64,000 nt of DNA from Epiperipatus broadwayi (GCA_028023455.1 JAQFVV010000013.1:9514411-9578410), one strand, 5' to 3'; shown: positions 47,871 to 59,879, counted from the stretch's first letter. The notes: generated by a model not told the origin, from the sequence alone. A program made the numbers and translations.

Positions 47871-48128
47871 TTAAACTTGATCAATAATATTAATAGATTC
47901 CTTTATTTTTATTGAACCATATAATTCTGCAACATCCAATGTAAATAATTCATCATCATCATCCAAAACAATATTATCAATCTTTTTAACTAGATCAAAT
48001 GATCCAATTGTATAATCACCAAAACCCAATTCATATTGCAAAAACTTTCCAACAAAAACTGCTGCATGATAATACATACATCTTCCAAAATCCAACATCA
48101 GTCTAATAAGTAACTTTTCTTTATACAC
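47871..48128 (-). pseudogene. Penelope-like RT N-terminal fragment
   Basis: An 85-codon frame with LLIRLMLDFGRCMYYHAAVF and then DELFTLDVAELYGSIKIKES. The F-T-L-D-V...LYxSI motif is the RT segment holding the first catalytic Asp (box A). A stop after IIDQV separates it from the following RT parts at 47850-47590. Confidence 0.72.
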
Positions 48129-48525
48129 TTTTAAATTTCCAAAAATCCTTGATATAATGAATAAAGAGATAAATACAACTTCCTATCAAACACTTTGTTT
48201 AAACATGACTTAAGTATAGTATTAATAGTATTAAGTATAGTATTGTTGGATGTTAAAAGTTATTTTAGATATGTGGATGATATACTGATTGTTGAAGAAA
48301 ATATGATAGTGCAAAAACTGTTTATTAAATTAAATAATATTGATGGATAAACATGGACTATTACTTCTGAAGATAGTGAGAATAGTACAAAGTATCTGGA
48401 TTTAATTTTATGGTGAAAAAATAATAAAATTAATAATAAAATGGTGTTGAAACCATTATCAATTAAAGGAGTTGTGTATTCAAATTCAAATGTTCCACTT
48501 ACCTATAAATTAGCTGGTTTTAGAA

Positions 48526-48605
48526 GGGGGGGGGAGATAAGGGGGGGGTGTGGGTGGGGAACGGTGAAGAGGAGGGAGGGGTGTGAGAATATTTAGGAGG
48601 GGATT
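48526..48605 (+). other. G-rich tract with quadruplex potential
   Basis: Several runs of 4-10 Gs (GGGGGGGGGAGATAA, GGGGGGGGGG, GGGTGGGG, GGAGGGAGGGG) within 80 bases on the plus strand, in an otherwise AT-rich region. It marks the left edge of the insertion into Penelope-like copy P. Confidence 0.8.
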
Positions 48606-48670
48606 TGTTGGAAAAAAAAAAGTGTATTAAAATTAAAATATTTTGTTTTGAATAATAATAGAAACTCACT

Positions 48671-49316
48671 GTTATCTGAACGGAAACAAGACTGTCACTG
48701 CAAACTAGACTGAAAAAAAACTGAACGCCGATAAAAATCTGGCTATTTATGTATCCGAATTGTTTTCATTTTAATATCCTCCAGCAATAGGTGCAATAGG
48801 TGTTGTCGAAATTCCATTAGTAATTAATCCTATGACGTGTTTTTGAAAATTGTTTAATTAGTAGTAGCTTTCATAAACGTATTGTTTTTATATCTTTAAT
48901 TAATAGCTTACCGCTGGTGTGGTTTTTTAAAATCTTTATTTAACTTAATAGCCATTGCTGTGTTTTCCAAATATAATTTCTTTTTTAACTTTCATTTATA
49001 GATATTTTTTTTTTAATATTATTCTAACACGCATACATTTATTTACACTCGCATGCACATATATAGTTTATTATAATAAGCTTGAATGAAAAGAGATTTA
49101 TATTTTTTTTTAATTTTTGAATTACTTATTTTTATGAATACTAATTAAGAAAAACTTTACTTTCTTTTATAACACTTTTAGTTTGACTTTAAGAAAAACC
49201 CCTTCCCACTTTTAATCTTTTATTTCAAACTCTTTTACGAAAGATTTTTTTATTTTATTTTAATAATTTTTTTAGACAAAATTATTTTATATACATGTGC
49301 CAAATTGGCCTTGGCA
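48671..49316. repeat. interspersed repeat, copy 2 (inside the Penelope-like element)
   Basis: Homologous to 3137-3795 over its full length with scattered indels. It begins GTTATCTGAACGG and ends TTGGCCTTGGCA, just before Penelope-like coding text resumes, which shows that the right end of the family is at GGCA. Confidence 0.75.
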
Positions 49317-49514
49317 CAATATAAAATGGAATGTCATTGTGGATATAGTTACATCAGGGAGACTAAATGTGTATTAAAAAGGAAAGTTCAGGAGCATGAA
49401 TTATTATATAATAAGTTGTGCTATTCTGCAGGTAGATATAAATCTGTTTTTGCAGAACATGCAGTGATTTATAGTGGAGAATTCTGCTTTGATAGTGTTT
49501 TGTTTTGCATGTAG
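49305..49514 (+). pseudogene. GIY-YIG endonuclease fragment of Penelope-like copy P
   Basis: A short plus-strand frame whose genuine part starts at about 49317, after the inserted repeat. It reads CHCGYSYIRETKCVLKRKVQ, EHELLYNKLCYSAGRYKSVF and AEHAVIYSGEF, ending at TAG 49512-49514. As in copy M, the Gly after Tyr-Ile is Arg. The nuclease would nick the target for reverse transcription in this element class. Confidence 0.7.
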
Positions 49515-49890
49515 AAAATGATTTGAAGGAAAGAAAAATTAAGGAGTCATATTTTAAACCACTAAGTATCTACATGATTACCATTTCTTATGCTAGCACA
49601 TAACAGTTGTATGAAGAGTTTTGCTTGTTTTAATGGGTCATATTTTATGTATAGTACAGATAATGTGCTGAATAATCAGTGTAATTGTATTAGTATTTCA
49701 CAATTTATAGAAAGTTGGCCATTCACATGGGAACGGTACTATTGTGTGAGTTTAATGAGCTTTAAATAGAAATGTATTGCTATTCAAGATGGCAAAATAT
49801 GCTGTAAGCTGGCTACAGTAAAGGAAATTCATCTTTAATGCTATATAGGCATTTTTGATTTTGTAGAAATATTCTAGTGGATTTTATTTA

Positions 49891-52418
49891 TTATATATAT
49901 ATATATATATATGCTATTTATTATACTTTTAAAAAGAATATAAATCATTCTCTGATCCATTGAATTTGGATTTAAAAAAGACTAATTATTAAGTACTTTA
50001 TTGGGAATAAAGTTTTACATGGACCAGGGATGGTGGAACGGGGCAGAAGAAATGAAGAAAATATTTAAGGCTTTAAAGATGTTTGCAAAAATAAAATGAA
50101 AGAAGACAATCTACTAGGAAAATTATGAAGAGAAATAGAGTTGGACTTTTGATGCAGGTCTATTATTGATATTAGAAGAAAGAAGCTGAGAAATTTTCTT
50201 AAAAAGAACAGTATTTAGGAGTATTTAAAAACTTCATTTTTTTATCTCACTGATCTTATTAAAAAAATAGTTTAAGGGGAGAAGGACTGAATGTAAAATA
50301 TTTTGCAGATATAAGGTAAAAATGTTGAACATTGTGGCCCTAAATCATTTATTAAATATGTAATATTAAGTATGATATTCCCATATTTGCATAATATAGT
50401 ATGTATTCAAAAACAACACGAAAAATGTTTTCATTCATAGTCACAATATAAATCTGTGATAAGAGACCAGTTCATCCTCGTTGAGAGAAAAGCATTAGTA
50501 GGAAGAACTTTACAAATAATTTTAATAAAAAGTCAAAATATTTTGGTTTTGGAAATAATATTATATTATATGATTCAATAGAGTCATTATTTCTAACTCA
50601 AAAATAATAGTTTTGTAGAAACTATTGCTATATTATAAGAGACAATATTAATTCATCAGTAGTTTCAGAATTTGCCACTTTCATTACTATATTAAGTTAA
50701 TCAGGGCAACTATTATTTGATGCCTTTGGAATCAACTCTTCTAATACTTACAAATTTAAATAGTGAAAAAAATTTTCAAATAAAAAATATTTTCATTTCT
50801 AACATTATGTATACATTTTAACTGTCAGTGTTAAGAACAAAGCGATTTTTAAATTACAAAATAATATCAATATGAAATGGTGCTAATAAAAAAATAAAAA
50901 CTTTTTCATTCTTAGTAGTTTTAGTGGCTCTTCTATCTTCTCTATAAATTACATTTAAGGAGCTTCAGTGCCTGAATGTTAACTGAAATTAGCACCACTC
51001 ACATATATTGCATCTTTATCTTGATATTTACTACAAATCATACTTCAAAATAAGGAAGTTTGCCAAAATAATGTATGTAAAAGATGTATTGGTAATACTG
51101 AAACAATCATCGAGAACATTCATCCTGCATAGGATTGATAATTGTAAACTTATTTTCACTTTTTAATAATTAACTGTAACAGATGAGTAATAAAAATATT
51201 AAAATATTAATATTAATTCTTAAGTTTAATCCACTGACGATTATTAAAAATTCAAATGGTTTATTGCATGGAAGTTTATAAAAATGGGAATGAAAGAATT
51301 ATAAAGCTGTGATTCTTATAGGTAATTATAATACACAAACTTGTAAAAATATAAATATTTATTAATGATTATATATATATATATTGAAACAGTTGATCTT
51401 AGTTCAAGATTGAGTTTCATTGTTCTACCACAGCTCACATTTCATCCTGCTCCTTTTTTTTGTCTTATGTATATAAACTATACGTATATTTCTGAGAAGT
51501 GTCTATGAGATTTATAAATATAAATTTTAAATAAAAATTCTTTAATTATTTTGATATTAATATCTCTAGATACGACTCATATAAACAAATCTTAATGGAG
51601 CTTTTATATATATAAAAGCACAAACAAATATTGTAAATAATTTTATATATTTTTTCTTAATTATATTTTTAATACTTCGTAATTATTTTTCTTCATATAA
51701 TTACACAAATATTCAAGATGAAAGATGCAATCGTTAACTGTCCAAGAGTAATTAAAGGGGTGGGAGCATTAGTTTGTTTCATGATTTTAAAAGACATTTT
51801 TAATTTAAAGTTAATGAAAGTAAAATTTAAAACAAAGCTAATTGATTTAGTTAGCTGTTAACATTTTTATCAAATCTATTTCCAATCTGTAAATTGATTT
51901 GAATTTATTTTTGGATAGTTATCTTGCGATTGCATCACCAATAACAAATGAGAGAATCTTTTTGTAAATTAAAGATTCAATTAAAGTTAAGAAGTTTAAT
52001 AAAAAATTTTCTTTGAATAATTCAAAAAAGGTGTAAATAGGGCCAAAAATCGATTGTGATAGTTTGGTCAATAGTCGCTAGGCGATTCCACGTCTGTTTA
52101 ATTTTGAGGGGCCTAAGCCATTTTCCCCTCCGTCTTCAGCCTGACTCTTCACCATGCCGAGATGTAGCTCCTACCGATCAAGAGTGCCCATGCCATCAAA
52201 GAATGCTACCTGCCACAGAAGATTTGTCAGTACTTCATTCCATACAATGCTGAGGTAACCAGCCCAAAGTCATTATAATCGTATTATCTAAATTTTAACT
52301 TGTAACTCTTTAAAATTAATGTTTTTGTATATTTTGAATCTCTTTTAACTCGCTAATCGGTAACTATGCTAAATTATTAATTATCTTCTTTGTGTCGATT
52401 CTCTACTATCCAAATTAA
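49891..52418. other. intron, no gene recognised
   Basis: AT-rich, with a short (TA)n near 49890-49912. At about 52060-52260 lies a GC-richer stretch with a 65-codon frame lacking any motif I know; it could be a decayed repeat. No exon supported. Confidence 0.5.
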
Positions 52419-54336
52419 GGTACTTGAGTATTAATTAAGCTATGACATACTACACAGGCCGCCGGTAGATAAGATCAATGATCAACCAAAACAATGTCAT
52501 GGCAACTGAAACATTGGCATGCCTAATCGATAGAAGTGATTAAGGTATTTTCGTGGTCACCAACGAGATTATGTAATATTGCGGTGAATTGTGGTAAATA
52601 CCTGTCTTTTACCTGCTGTCGTATTGCAAGCAAGAGGTGTTTTTTCTATTGTCTGTTATACGCCATTTTGTGAGATTTTCATTTTACATTTTGCTAATTG
52701 AGAAATTATTGCTTATTTTACATTTTCATTGTTGAGATTTGGATTACTAATTTCTGTGATTTTTAATTATTGCTATTTATTATTTTTATTACTAATTTCA
52801 ATTTTGATTTTTATTACTAATTTACATTTTGATTGCCGTGTTATTTTGTTAAATATCGTTAATAATTTTAGGTTTATCCCATTTTTCATATTTACATTTG
52901 TTTGAATATTGAAATATTATTTTACCGTAGCAAATTATTGTTAAATATCGCTAATAATTTTAGGTTTATCCCATTAAATATCGCTAATAATTTTAGGTTT
53001 ATCCCATTTTTCATATTTACATTTTCATAATTATTTTAATTAACATTTTAGTCAATTTTACTTATTATTCCATTTGTTTGTTTCAGGGTTTGGCCAACAT
53101 GGTGGACATCTCCCTCTCCTTCTTTGATATGAAGTATGATATGACGTACTGCCCCGAAGGCATACTATTCTAATCTTGTGATCTTCACGGTGACTTCTCC
53201 ACGTGATCTGCGGGCAAATTTTATCGATTAAGTTTGTTCGCAAATCACTAGGAGACGTTATCTTAAAGATCGTAAGATTAGAATAGTATGCTTTCGGTGT
53301 AGTATGTCATAGCTTAGTTAGTACTCAAAGAAGGAGAGGGAGATGTCCACCATGTTGGCCATAGCTTAGTTAGTACTCAAGTACCATAAGGGAAATTGAC
53401 TAAAATGTTAATTAAAATAATTATGAAAATGTAAATATGAAAAATGGGATAAACCTAAAATTATTAGCGATATTTAATGGGATAAACCTAAAATTATTAG
53501 CGATATTTAACAATAATTTGCTACGGTAAAATAATATTTCAATATTCAAACAAATGTAAATATGAAAAATGGGATAAACCTAAAATTATTAACGATATTT
53601 AACAATAATTTTTAGCCGTAATGTTTCCAGAATATTATTATAAACAATTTTTCAGTAATCGTGAAATAAAGCTACAATAACAGGTAAAAAAATCATATTT
53701 TCCCCATACCGTTTATGAAACAAAATTACAAAAGTAAAAAGGTATATTAAATAAATTGTACTTACAAATAAAAGTCACTGTGGTGGACTGAATTCACGTA
53801 TATGTTCCAAAATATGTTTGCAAAAATTCAACCGCTTCATCTTCAGAAGATGGTAAGTCCCACAATTTTATATCCGACATTTTCTTGTAAGTTGTTGATT
53901 AGTAATAAAAATAACACGGCAATCAAAATGTAAATTAGTAATAAAAATCAAAATTGAAATTAGTAATAAAAATAATAAATAGCAATAATTAAAAATCACA
54001 GAAATTAGTAATCCAAATCTCAACAATGAAAATGTAAAATAAGCAATAATTTCTCAATTAGCAAAATGTAAAATGAAAATCTCACAAAATGGCGTATAAC
54101 AGACAATAGAAAAAACACATCTTGCTTGCAATACGACAGCAGGTAAAAGACAGGTATTTACCACAATTCACCGCAATATTACATAATCTCGTTGGTGACC
54201 ACGAAAATACCTTAATCACTTCTATCGATTAGGCATGCCAATGTTTCAGTTGCCATGACATTGTTTTGGTTGATCGTTGATCTTATCTACCAGCGGCCTG
54301 TGTAGTACGTCATAGCTTAATTAATACTCAAGTACC
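52419..54336. mobile_element. large palindromic terminal-inverted-repeat element flanked by TAA
   Basis: The left end GGTACTTGAGTATTAATTAA (52419 on) is the inverse of the right end ...TTAATACTCAAGTACC (to 54336), and TAA flanks both sides (52416-52418 and 54337-54339). The arms are complementary for several hundred bases (52419-52850 with 53925-54336, then 52850-53055 with 53395-53620). The centre (53088-53385) is a second, nested palindrome ending in a further copy of the terminal sequence (GTACTCAAGTACC, about 53375). 53620-53925 has no partner. A 3-bp TAA duplication would suit the PIF/Harbinger group, but no transposase domain is visible to confirm it. Confidence 0.75.
53794..53880 (-). 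CDS. short ORF in the unpaired part of the palindromic element
   Basis: A minus-strand frame of 28 residues starts at ATG 53880 and reads MSDIKLWDLPSSEDEAVEFL before stopping at TGA 53796-53794. It lies in the only segment of the palindrome without a complementary arm. Its look (LW.LP..EDEAV.F.Q) recalls to me the start of IS1595/Merlin-type transposases in animals, but it is too short to assign and the TAA duplication does not fit Merlin. A donor-like GTGAAT overlaps its end, so it may have been a first exon. Treat as tentative. Confidence 0.25.
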   Translation of the reverse strand: MSDIKLWDLPSSEDEAVEFLQTYFGTYT

Positions 54337-54339
54337 TAA

Positions 54340-56189
54340 TTTAGTGTGATTATAATTCATTTTTAATGAAATTTTTATATTTATCACTTAATTTTATTTG
54401 TAAATGCCAATCAAACCTGGTCTTATGAACTTTTATATCCCACTGTGGAATAGAAGGGGGGGGATTAATGAGTTCTTGTTAGTTATTTCTAAATAGCTCG
54501 TAAGATTGGGTTTGTATTTTAAATGAATACATGCTTTTAAATATTTTATCTTAAGTTTATACAAAATGTATAAATACTTTGCAATCTGGGATGGATATTA
54601 GTGTCTGTTAATTTTATTAATTTCTTATTGATCATCATCGCCAAAAGGCTGGCGACTAAATCTACTTTGTTATTTGCACTTTTAAGTGCGTGTATTTTAG
54701 TTTTTTTTATATGTTAAACAAAATAGTGATTCAAGAAAGGAGGATCAATGCATGCTTCATTAATTATAGTTTTAACTTCTGATAAATGATTTTATCTTAC
54801 ATGGGTCATTATTTTAACATATCATTATGTATTTGTTAAACCATTTAAGGCTTTATTTCAATATTTAAATCCAATGATTTTATATTCTTATAATAGCATT
54901 GCTGACATGTGTCAAATTATTAATAAGCCACATAGGGCTTTGATATGATTCACCTGTACCTTATTCCAGGCAGTCATGATCATCTTTGTTCACCATTCTT
55001 CTCCTCCAAGTATATATTTATATACTGCTTTGATTCACTCATATCTCATGCTGGGGATTCAAAGCCTGCCGTCTTTTAGTGTTCTTATTCATAATAGAAG
55101 TCGAAGTCTACTTCTGGAACATGCAGGTTAGTGTAGTTGAATTTCTGTATGGCTTTGCCATGATCCAGACCCATAACAACTTCCTACCTACCTTTCCCTT
55201 TTCAGTACCGAAAGCATAAAGCTAGTGTACCACTTTAAAATTCAGAGAATGATGTTTTCTTGTCCAAATGTGCCACCCTCTCTCTCACTGACATCATGCT
55301 TGCACCACAATTTCTTATAGTTAGTTTTCTAGCCTGTTTAACAAAATAAATCATAATATGTGATAATGAAACATCTTCTTTTTGTAATATTTTTTGTTAG
55401 AGTTTAGATCCAATTTCTCATGAAGCTGCCCTCCCCTTTATTGAAATAAGCCATTCCCATATTTATAGAGTTTCTCTATATTCTATCATTAAATGTCGAA
55501 AATATAAAATAAATAATGTTTTTAGTCTACTTACTGATCAAAATGTATCTTTATTTTAATTGTTGTAAATAAAGTCTATAAATGAAAATAAAATTATATA
55601 TCAAATGCCAAGGGCATCCTACTAAAATTGCATAATTAGCGAAACTCTATTGTATCTTAATATATGTTTTTCTTAATGTATAAACGTCCACCAAACCATC
55701 CAGATAAATCTATTTTTGTAACATTGAATAAAATCCTATTTTAAATATACGTTCAGTATTGTAACTGCCGCACTAAATTGATATCTATTAAAATAAAATA
55801 ATTGTATCAATATTGTCAAAGATATTTTTTTTTTATTGTCAAGATTTGTAACCAAAATAAAAGTTTAAACTGCGTGAAGTTGATTATACATATATAAAAT
55901 AATCTTGAATTTTCTCAAAATAAATATTTATAATTTTAAAAACTTAATCCATTGTTCGAATCTCCTTAATAATATTTATATTTATGTATGTTTTTAACTT
56001 ATATCTTGGGTTCACTCAATCTCTCATCATCATCACCAGTTGAGTTCTCATGCAAAACGATGTAGCACTGGGCCCAGAAGATTTGGGGAATGGGAAAACA
56101 GGTTAGAATTCATGATTGCCCCTGACCTGTGTATCTTGGGCATGATTGTATTTGGGATACTTTTGCTTAGATTCTAAATCTTGTTGGAT
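54340..56189. other. intron, no gene recognised
   Basis: AT-rich. About 54960-55330 is a more complex, GC-richer block that may be an old repeat, but I cannot name it. Confidence 0.5.
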
Positions 56190-56282
56190 GGACATATATT
56201 TTTGACCGGTACAATATATATATATATATATATTGTATGGACATATATTTTTGACCGGTACAATATATATATATATATATTT
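56190..56282. repeat. duplicated segment with (TA)n tracts
   Basis: GGACATATATTTTTGACCGG plus TACAA and a TA run occurs twice in tandem. Confidence 0.85.
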
Positions 56283-56753
56283 TACATAAAACATCTACTA
56301 ATACCATATGCCTGAAATATTAATTGGGTTATAGCATTTAGTTTTCATTAAATTATTGAAGAAAAAAACTTGGGGGGTCCTTCTAGGTTGGACTAACACT
56401 TCCAATTGTACTAAGACAGCTTGCCTTGTGTGTAGATATGTTGACACTTTCAGCTGTACTGTGACAGTTTGGCTCATGTCAAGTTTATATTCTAGCAGTT
56501 TTCAGTTCAACAGGAACTTGTCTCACTGCTTTAACAATATTGTGGGCAATGCACATATTGCCATTCAGCTCTGACAGTTACTTGTCCAATTTTGGACTGC
56601 CTATTTATAACCAGATCTCCTATAATGAAAGCACTTGGATTCACTGATCATCATCATCTATTGGTCTGTTTCCGCTATTGGATATATCTTATCTATTTAT
56701 ATTTTATTAGTCTGAAGTGATGAATGCTCAATCTAATCAAGATGTCAAGCATT

Positions 56754-56850
56754 GCTGGCTGAATGGTCATCACAGCTGCCTTACAAGAAGTTGTCCCAGG
56801 TTCGTGGGTTTGCTTCCCAGCCAATGCTTTGACACATGAAAAAAAAACTG
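56754..56850 (+). repeat. tRNA-derived SINE head (tRNA-Val-like)
   Basis: The head contains an A-box-like TGGCTGAATGG (56756-56766), an anticodon-arm-like GCTGCCTTACAAG with TAC at the anticodon position, and a B-box-like GGTTCGTGGGT (56799-56809), ending TTCCCAGCC, which can pair with the GGCTGG near its start. An A-rich run follows at about 56839. The pattern is that of a SINE derived from tRNA-Val(TAC); arms are too mismatched for a functional tRNA. Confidence 0.65.
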
Positions 56851-57184
56851 ATTAAGATAAAATGGAATATGGATAAATCCATTAGCTGAAGATAAGTTAA
56901 GCGATGACATTATATTTACACATAAAGTAAGAACTACAAAGAGAAAGCAGAATAAAAATAAAAAAAAATAAAAAGGTCTTATTTACAGACATAGAAGAAA
57001 ACTACACAAAACAATATGAATCATAAAAATAAAATGAACAATAATGTCAACAAAGACTAAACAAAACATAAATAGTGATAATAATTTACTCAAGCCTTGA
57101 AAAAAAAAAGAGTTTTAAGTAATAAATGTTAGTATCAATTTATTCGTTAACATTAATTTGTACAAAAGAAAATAAATAAATTAC

Positions 57185-57433
57185 CTTTTCAAAATTTATA
57201 AGTTCTTTACATGGTGGTGGTACAACACTAAAAAGTGCTAGACCATCAAAAATCTCCTTTTCCAAGTTTTTTATGACTTGTATGTGATCATGAAAACCAG
57301 CTATACTTTTCAAGGCATCAGAATACTTGATACTACTATAAAATGGTCCTTTATCATTAAATTCATCAACAAGTTGAGATACTTGCTTTCTCATATCATC
57401 TGACATAGACAATAAATCAGCTTTAAATTTTTC
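57185..57433 (-). CDS. DNAH2-like: axonemal dynein heavy chain exon, linker region (first of three in window)
   Basis: The minus-strand exon encodes 83 residues, beginning EKFKADLLSMSDD and ending ELINFEK. Its acceptor is a pyrimidine-rich tract ending TTTTTTAG at 57434-57435 and its donor is AAG|GTAA at 57184; both ends are phase 0. The text reads as the helical stretch just before and into the dynein heavy chain N-terminal region 2 (linker), including the typical phrase LFSVVPPPCKEL that precedes the tryptophan-rich segment. Axonemal dynein heavy chains are microtubule motors of about 4,000-4,500 residues acting in cilia and sperm flagella, so only a small internal piece is present. The next exon (43427-43588) continues the family order after a 13.6 kb intron. 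Assignment to the dynein heavy chain family rests on co-linearity of all three exons; the DNAH2 subtype is inferred from remembered family features and is less sure. Upstream exons are beyond 64000 or unrecognised. Confidence 0.85.
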
Positions 57434-59800
57434 CTAAAAAACAAAATAGAGAAGAAAAAATAAAAACAGTCATTCTATTTAATGTATTAATATGGTAACA
57501 TTAAAACCTTTTGACTACTTTTTTTTTCAGTTACAGATAAGAGTTTACATTTCTTAATAACTATCATCTTAGACTATTTTTCTGAATATTCCACTTCATC
57601 ATTAAAGCATTTGTCCTAACATGCTAATTTTACAAAATCTTTTGAGTTTTGAATGAAATATGATATTAGTGCTTGTACAACTTTTATTTTAAAAGAATGG
57701 AGAAACTAATTTATTGAACAATCTTGGTACATTTAATTTTTAGATTACATTTTTTATTGGAAGTAGGCTTTATCTTAATCTGCTTATGTTAAATCATTTT
57801 ATATTTTTGTTTTTAGTTTAGTATTTAATGGTTACTTTTTTTTGATCAACTTCTTTATCACAAAATATATTTAGAATTTATTTTCTATAAGAATATTAAT
57901 TTTTCCTCTCTATTGAGATGGAGATTTGCCATCCCAATATTTAATTTAAATGCAAGAACAAGCTTAATTTCAATTTTAAGTGGAGATTTTTAGGTGTGAT
58001 ATTATAATTATATGCACACATTAATAAAAAAAAAAATGTTTATAATGTTGGGTCAGTTTACTTAAATGTAAAAAATAAAAAATGTATACTTTGTAGCCAA
58101 ATTTGTTATCAATTTGTAAAAGTTTTTTTTTATATATTTCAGGAACAATGCTGAATCTTACACCTTTTTATCAATTATTAATCAGTTTGTTGTATTAATT
58201 AAAATTTTAACAAAATCTATTTTTTTAGCCTCCATAAAGTATTGTTTCAATTTTACATTTGTTATCAGTAAAATTTCAGATTGATATAATTATAAATTTG
58301 GTGAATTTCTTAATTAAAAATTTCTGGCATATCTGGGTTCAAAAATATAATCACTAGCTTGCTACTTAGTATAAATTCTTGAGTGGGCTAAACAATTAAC
58401 TTTAGAATTAAAAAATACCAGCTGAAAATTATTTTTTATTTGCTGATTCATTGTAAATTCTGTTTATGCACTATTGATTCTGCATAATCATGCATACTCA
58501 CTCTTCTGTTATTCTACTTGACACTCTGCATTTTGTTCCAGTTTAACTTCAACAGTGATTCTGCTATATTTACTTGTGCTTAGTCAACTAATGAACCTAG
58601 AACTTTTTTTAGTGACCTTGTTTAATGCTATATGTTGCTAAAGCACCAAAAAAAGAGCAGTCTTCAGCATGAACCTGTAGCTATCATATGTTAATGTTGC
58701 CAGCTAACTGATTAATATCAGCCAACTACTATCATATCATCTAAGAGTCCATTGAAGCAATTCAATTCTTTGCTGATGAAGTATCCAATATCTGATCAAT
58801 GAAATATGTGAGAACTAATATCCACTTGTCAACATGTGTACACATTTATGCAATTAATCTTTCCTAAAATAGCTTTTTGTCTCTTCTCTCTGGCCTGAAG
58901 ATAAAAACTTTTCACATGAACTAGTATTAAGATATTACCAGTAAGCCAGTGACATAAAACAGGATGTAATTTTTGTTTTGTTTTTTTATCGATTGTATTA
59001 TATATTTTTAAATATTATTAGTAGTAATGTTTCAGTTTAAAACCAGATTGTAATTGACAGTTGATATTTTAATTAATCTAAATGAGTTAGTTTATTAAAT
59101 TTTGATTTCTGTTTTTTCTTCCCCTCATAAAGTTTTAAAAGAAAATTATTTGAAAGAATTTAATTTAAAGTATGTTTCTCCCCTTCACTTTTGTGATGGT
59201 TTTAGACAATCTAGATTTCTTTAATAAGAATTTTAAAGAAAGTAAGATGAAGTTTAAAATCTAGATTGATTGTTTAGTAGTGTTCTGTTCTATTGTGTCA
59301 GCCACTTGATGACACTATTTCTAGCTAAATTCCTAGAAATATGCCATTTGCATGGCTGCAGCTAAGCCAATAACCTTCTTACTATGATAAAACACAGTCT
59401 GTTTTCTTGGCTGTCTGCTACTGCTGCAGCTTCTTTCTATGCTAAAAGCACCGAAAATTGCCTTCATTGGCTGCCATAGTTGCTTGTGTTATGCACTTTA
59501 TCGTAATGCTCGGTTGTCTATTTTTGCTACAGTATCATGTGAGGGTATGTTGACTGCATCTTGTCTAAATAATTGAACTTTTCAGACCCAACTTTTTTTA
59601 TGTGAACTGATCTACTGGTACCTTTTAACAGTTTTAACAGTGTCATCACTGTTCCATCAGAACTGTGTAACCCTCAGAAATTAGATTTTAGGTGCAACAC
59701 AGCATTATTTCAAAGATCCTGATGAAAGTAACGTATCCATGAGAAATCATCTGAGACAAGTAAGATGGCTGCTTCAAACTCTGAAAATTGGCAATTACCA
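57434..59800. other. intron upstream of the 57185-57433 exon
   Basis: AT-rich. No exon, RNA gene or named repeat recognised. Confidence 0.5.
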
Positions 59801-59879
59801 AACACTGGTGTTGGCTTTCATTTTAATAGTTTGTTATAAGTTATTAACTTTAGTGGGTAAATTGCAATCTTAATTTACT

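Larger units (their letters stand above)
46600..48200 (-). mobile_element. Penelope-like retroelement, copy M (minus)
   Basis: Broken minus-strand frames give, in order, FTLDVAELYGSIKIKESINI (about 47960-47900, a Penelope RT signature), GLPISAIIFSYVLSYYEGM, YFRYVDDLL-like text with the catalytic box near 47645, a thumb-like region (NSNVPFTYKLAGFRTFHLRN, about 47440-47400), and a GIY-YIG-type endonuclease segment (YKVVGHYGYNYIRETKCGLK, then EHELLYNK) at 47070-46960. RT followed by GIY-YIG is the Penelope-like arrangement. The 3' region to about 46600 matches copy P. Stops and frameshifts make it dead. Confidence 0.8.
48236..49890 (+). mobile_element. Penelope-like retroelement, copy P (plus), 5' truncated and interrupted
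   Basis: From about 48240 the plus strand mirrors copy M: YFRYVDDILIVEENMIVQKL (RT catalytic box at about 48267-48281) to LTYKLAGFR near 48520. It is then broken by a G-rich block and a copy of an interspersed repeat (to 49316), and resumes at 49317 with YKMECHCGYSYIRETKCVLK and the rest of GIY-YIG to 49514. The 3' region matches copy M to about 49890. Copies M and P thus face away from each other with their RT ends adjacent near 48.2 kb. Confidence 0.78.

Noticed and set aside
56190-56282. GACCGGTACA next to TA tracts, like the end of the nested LTR plus its target site
   Set aside because: Only about 13 bases match and no further LTR sequence is present.
58774-58815. CTGATGA followed by GAAA, a possible hammerhead
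   Set aside because: The bases between do not form stem II and no stem I partner is present. The CTGATGA near 59722 was rejected for the same reason.
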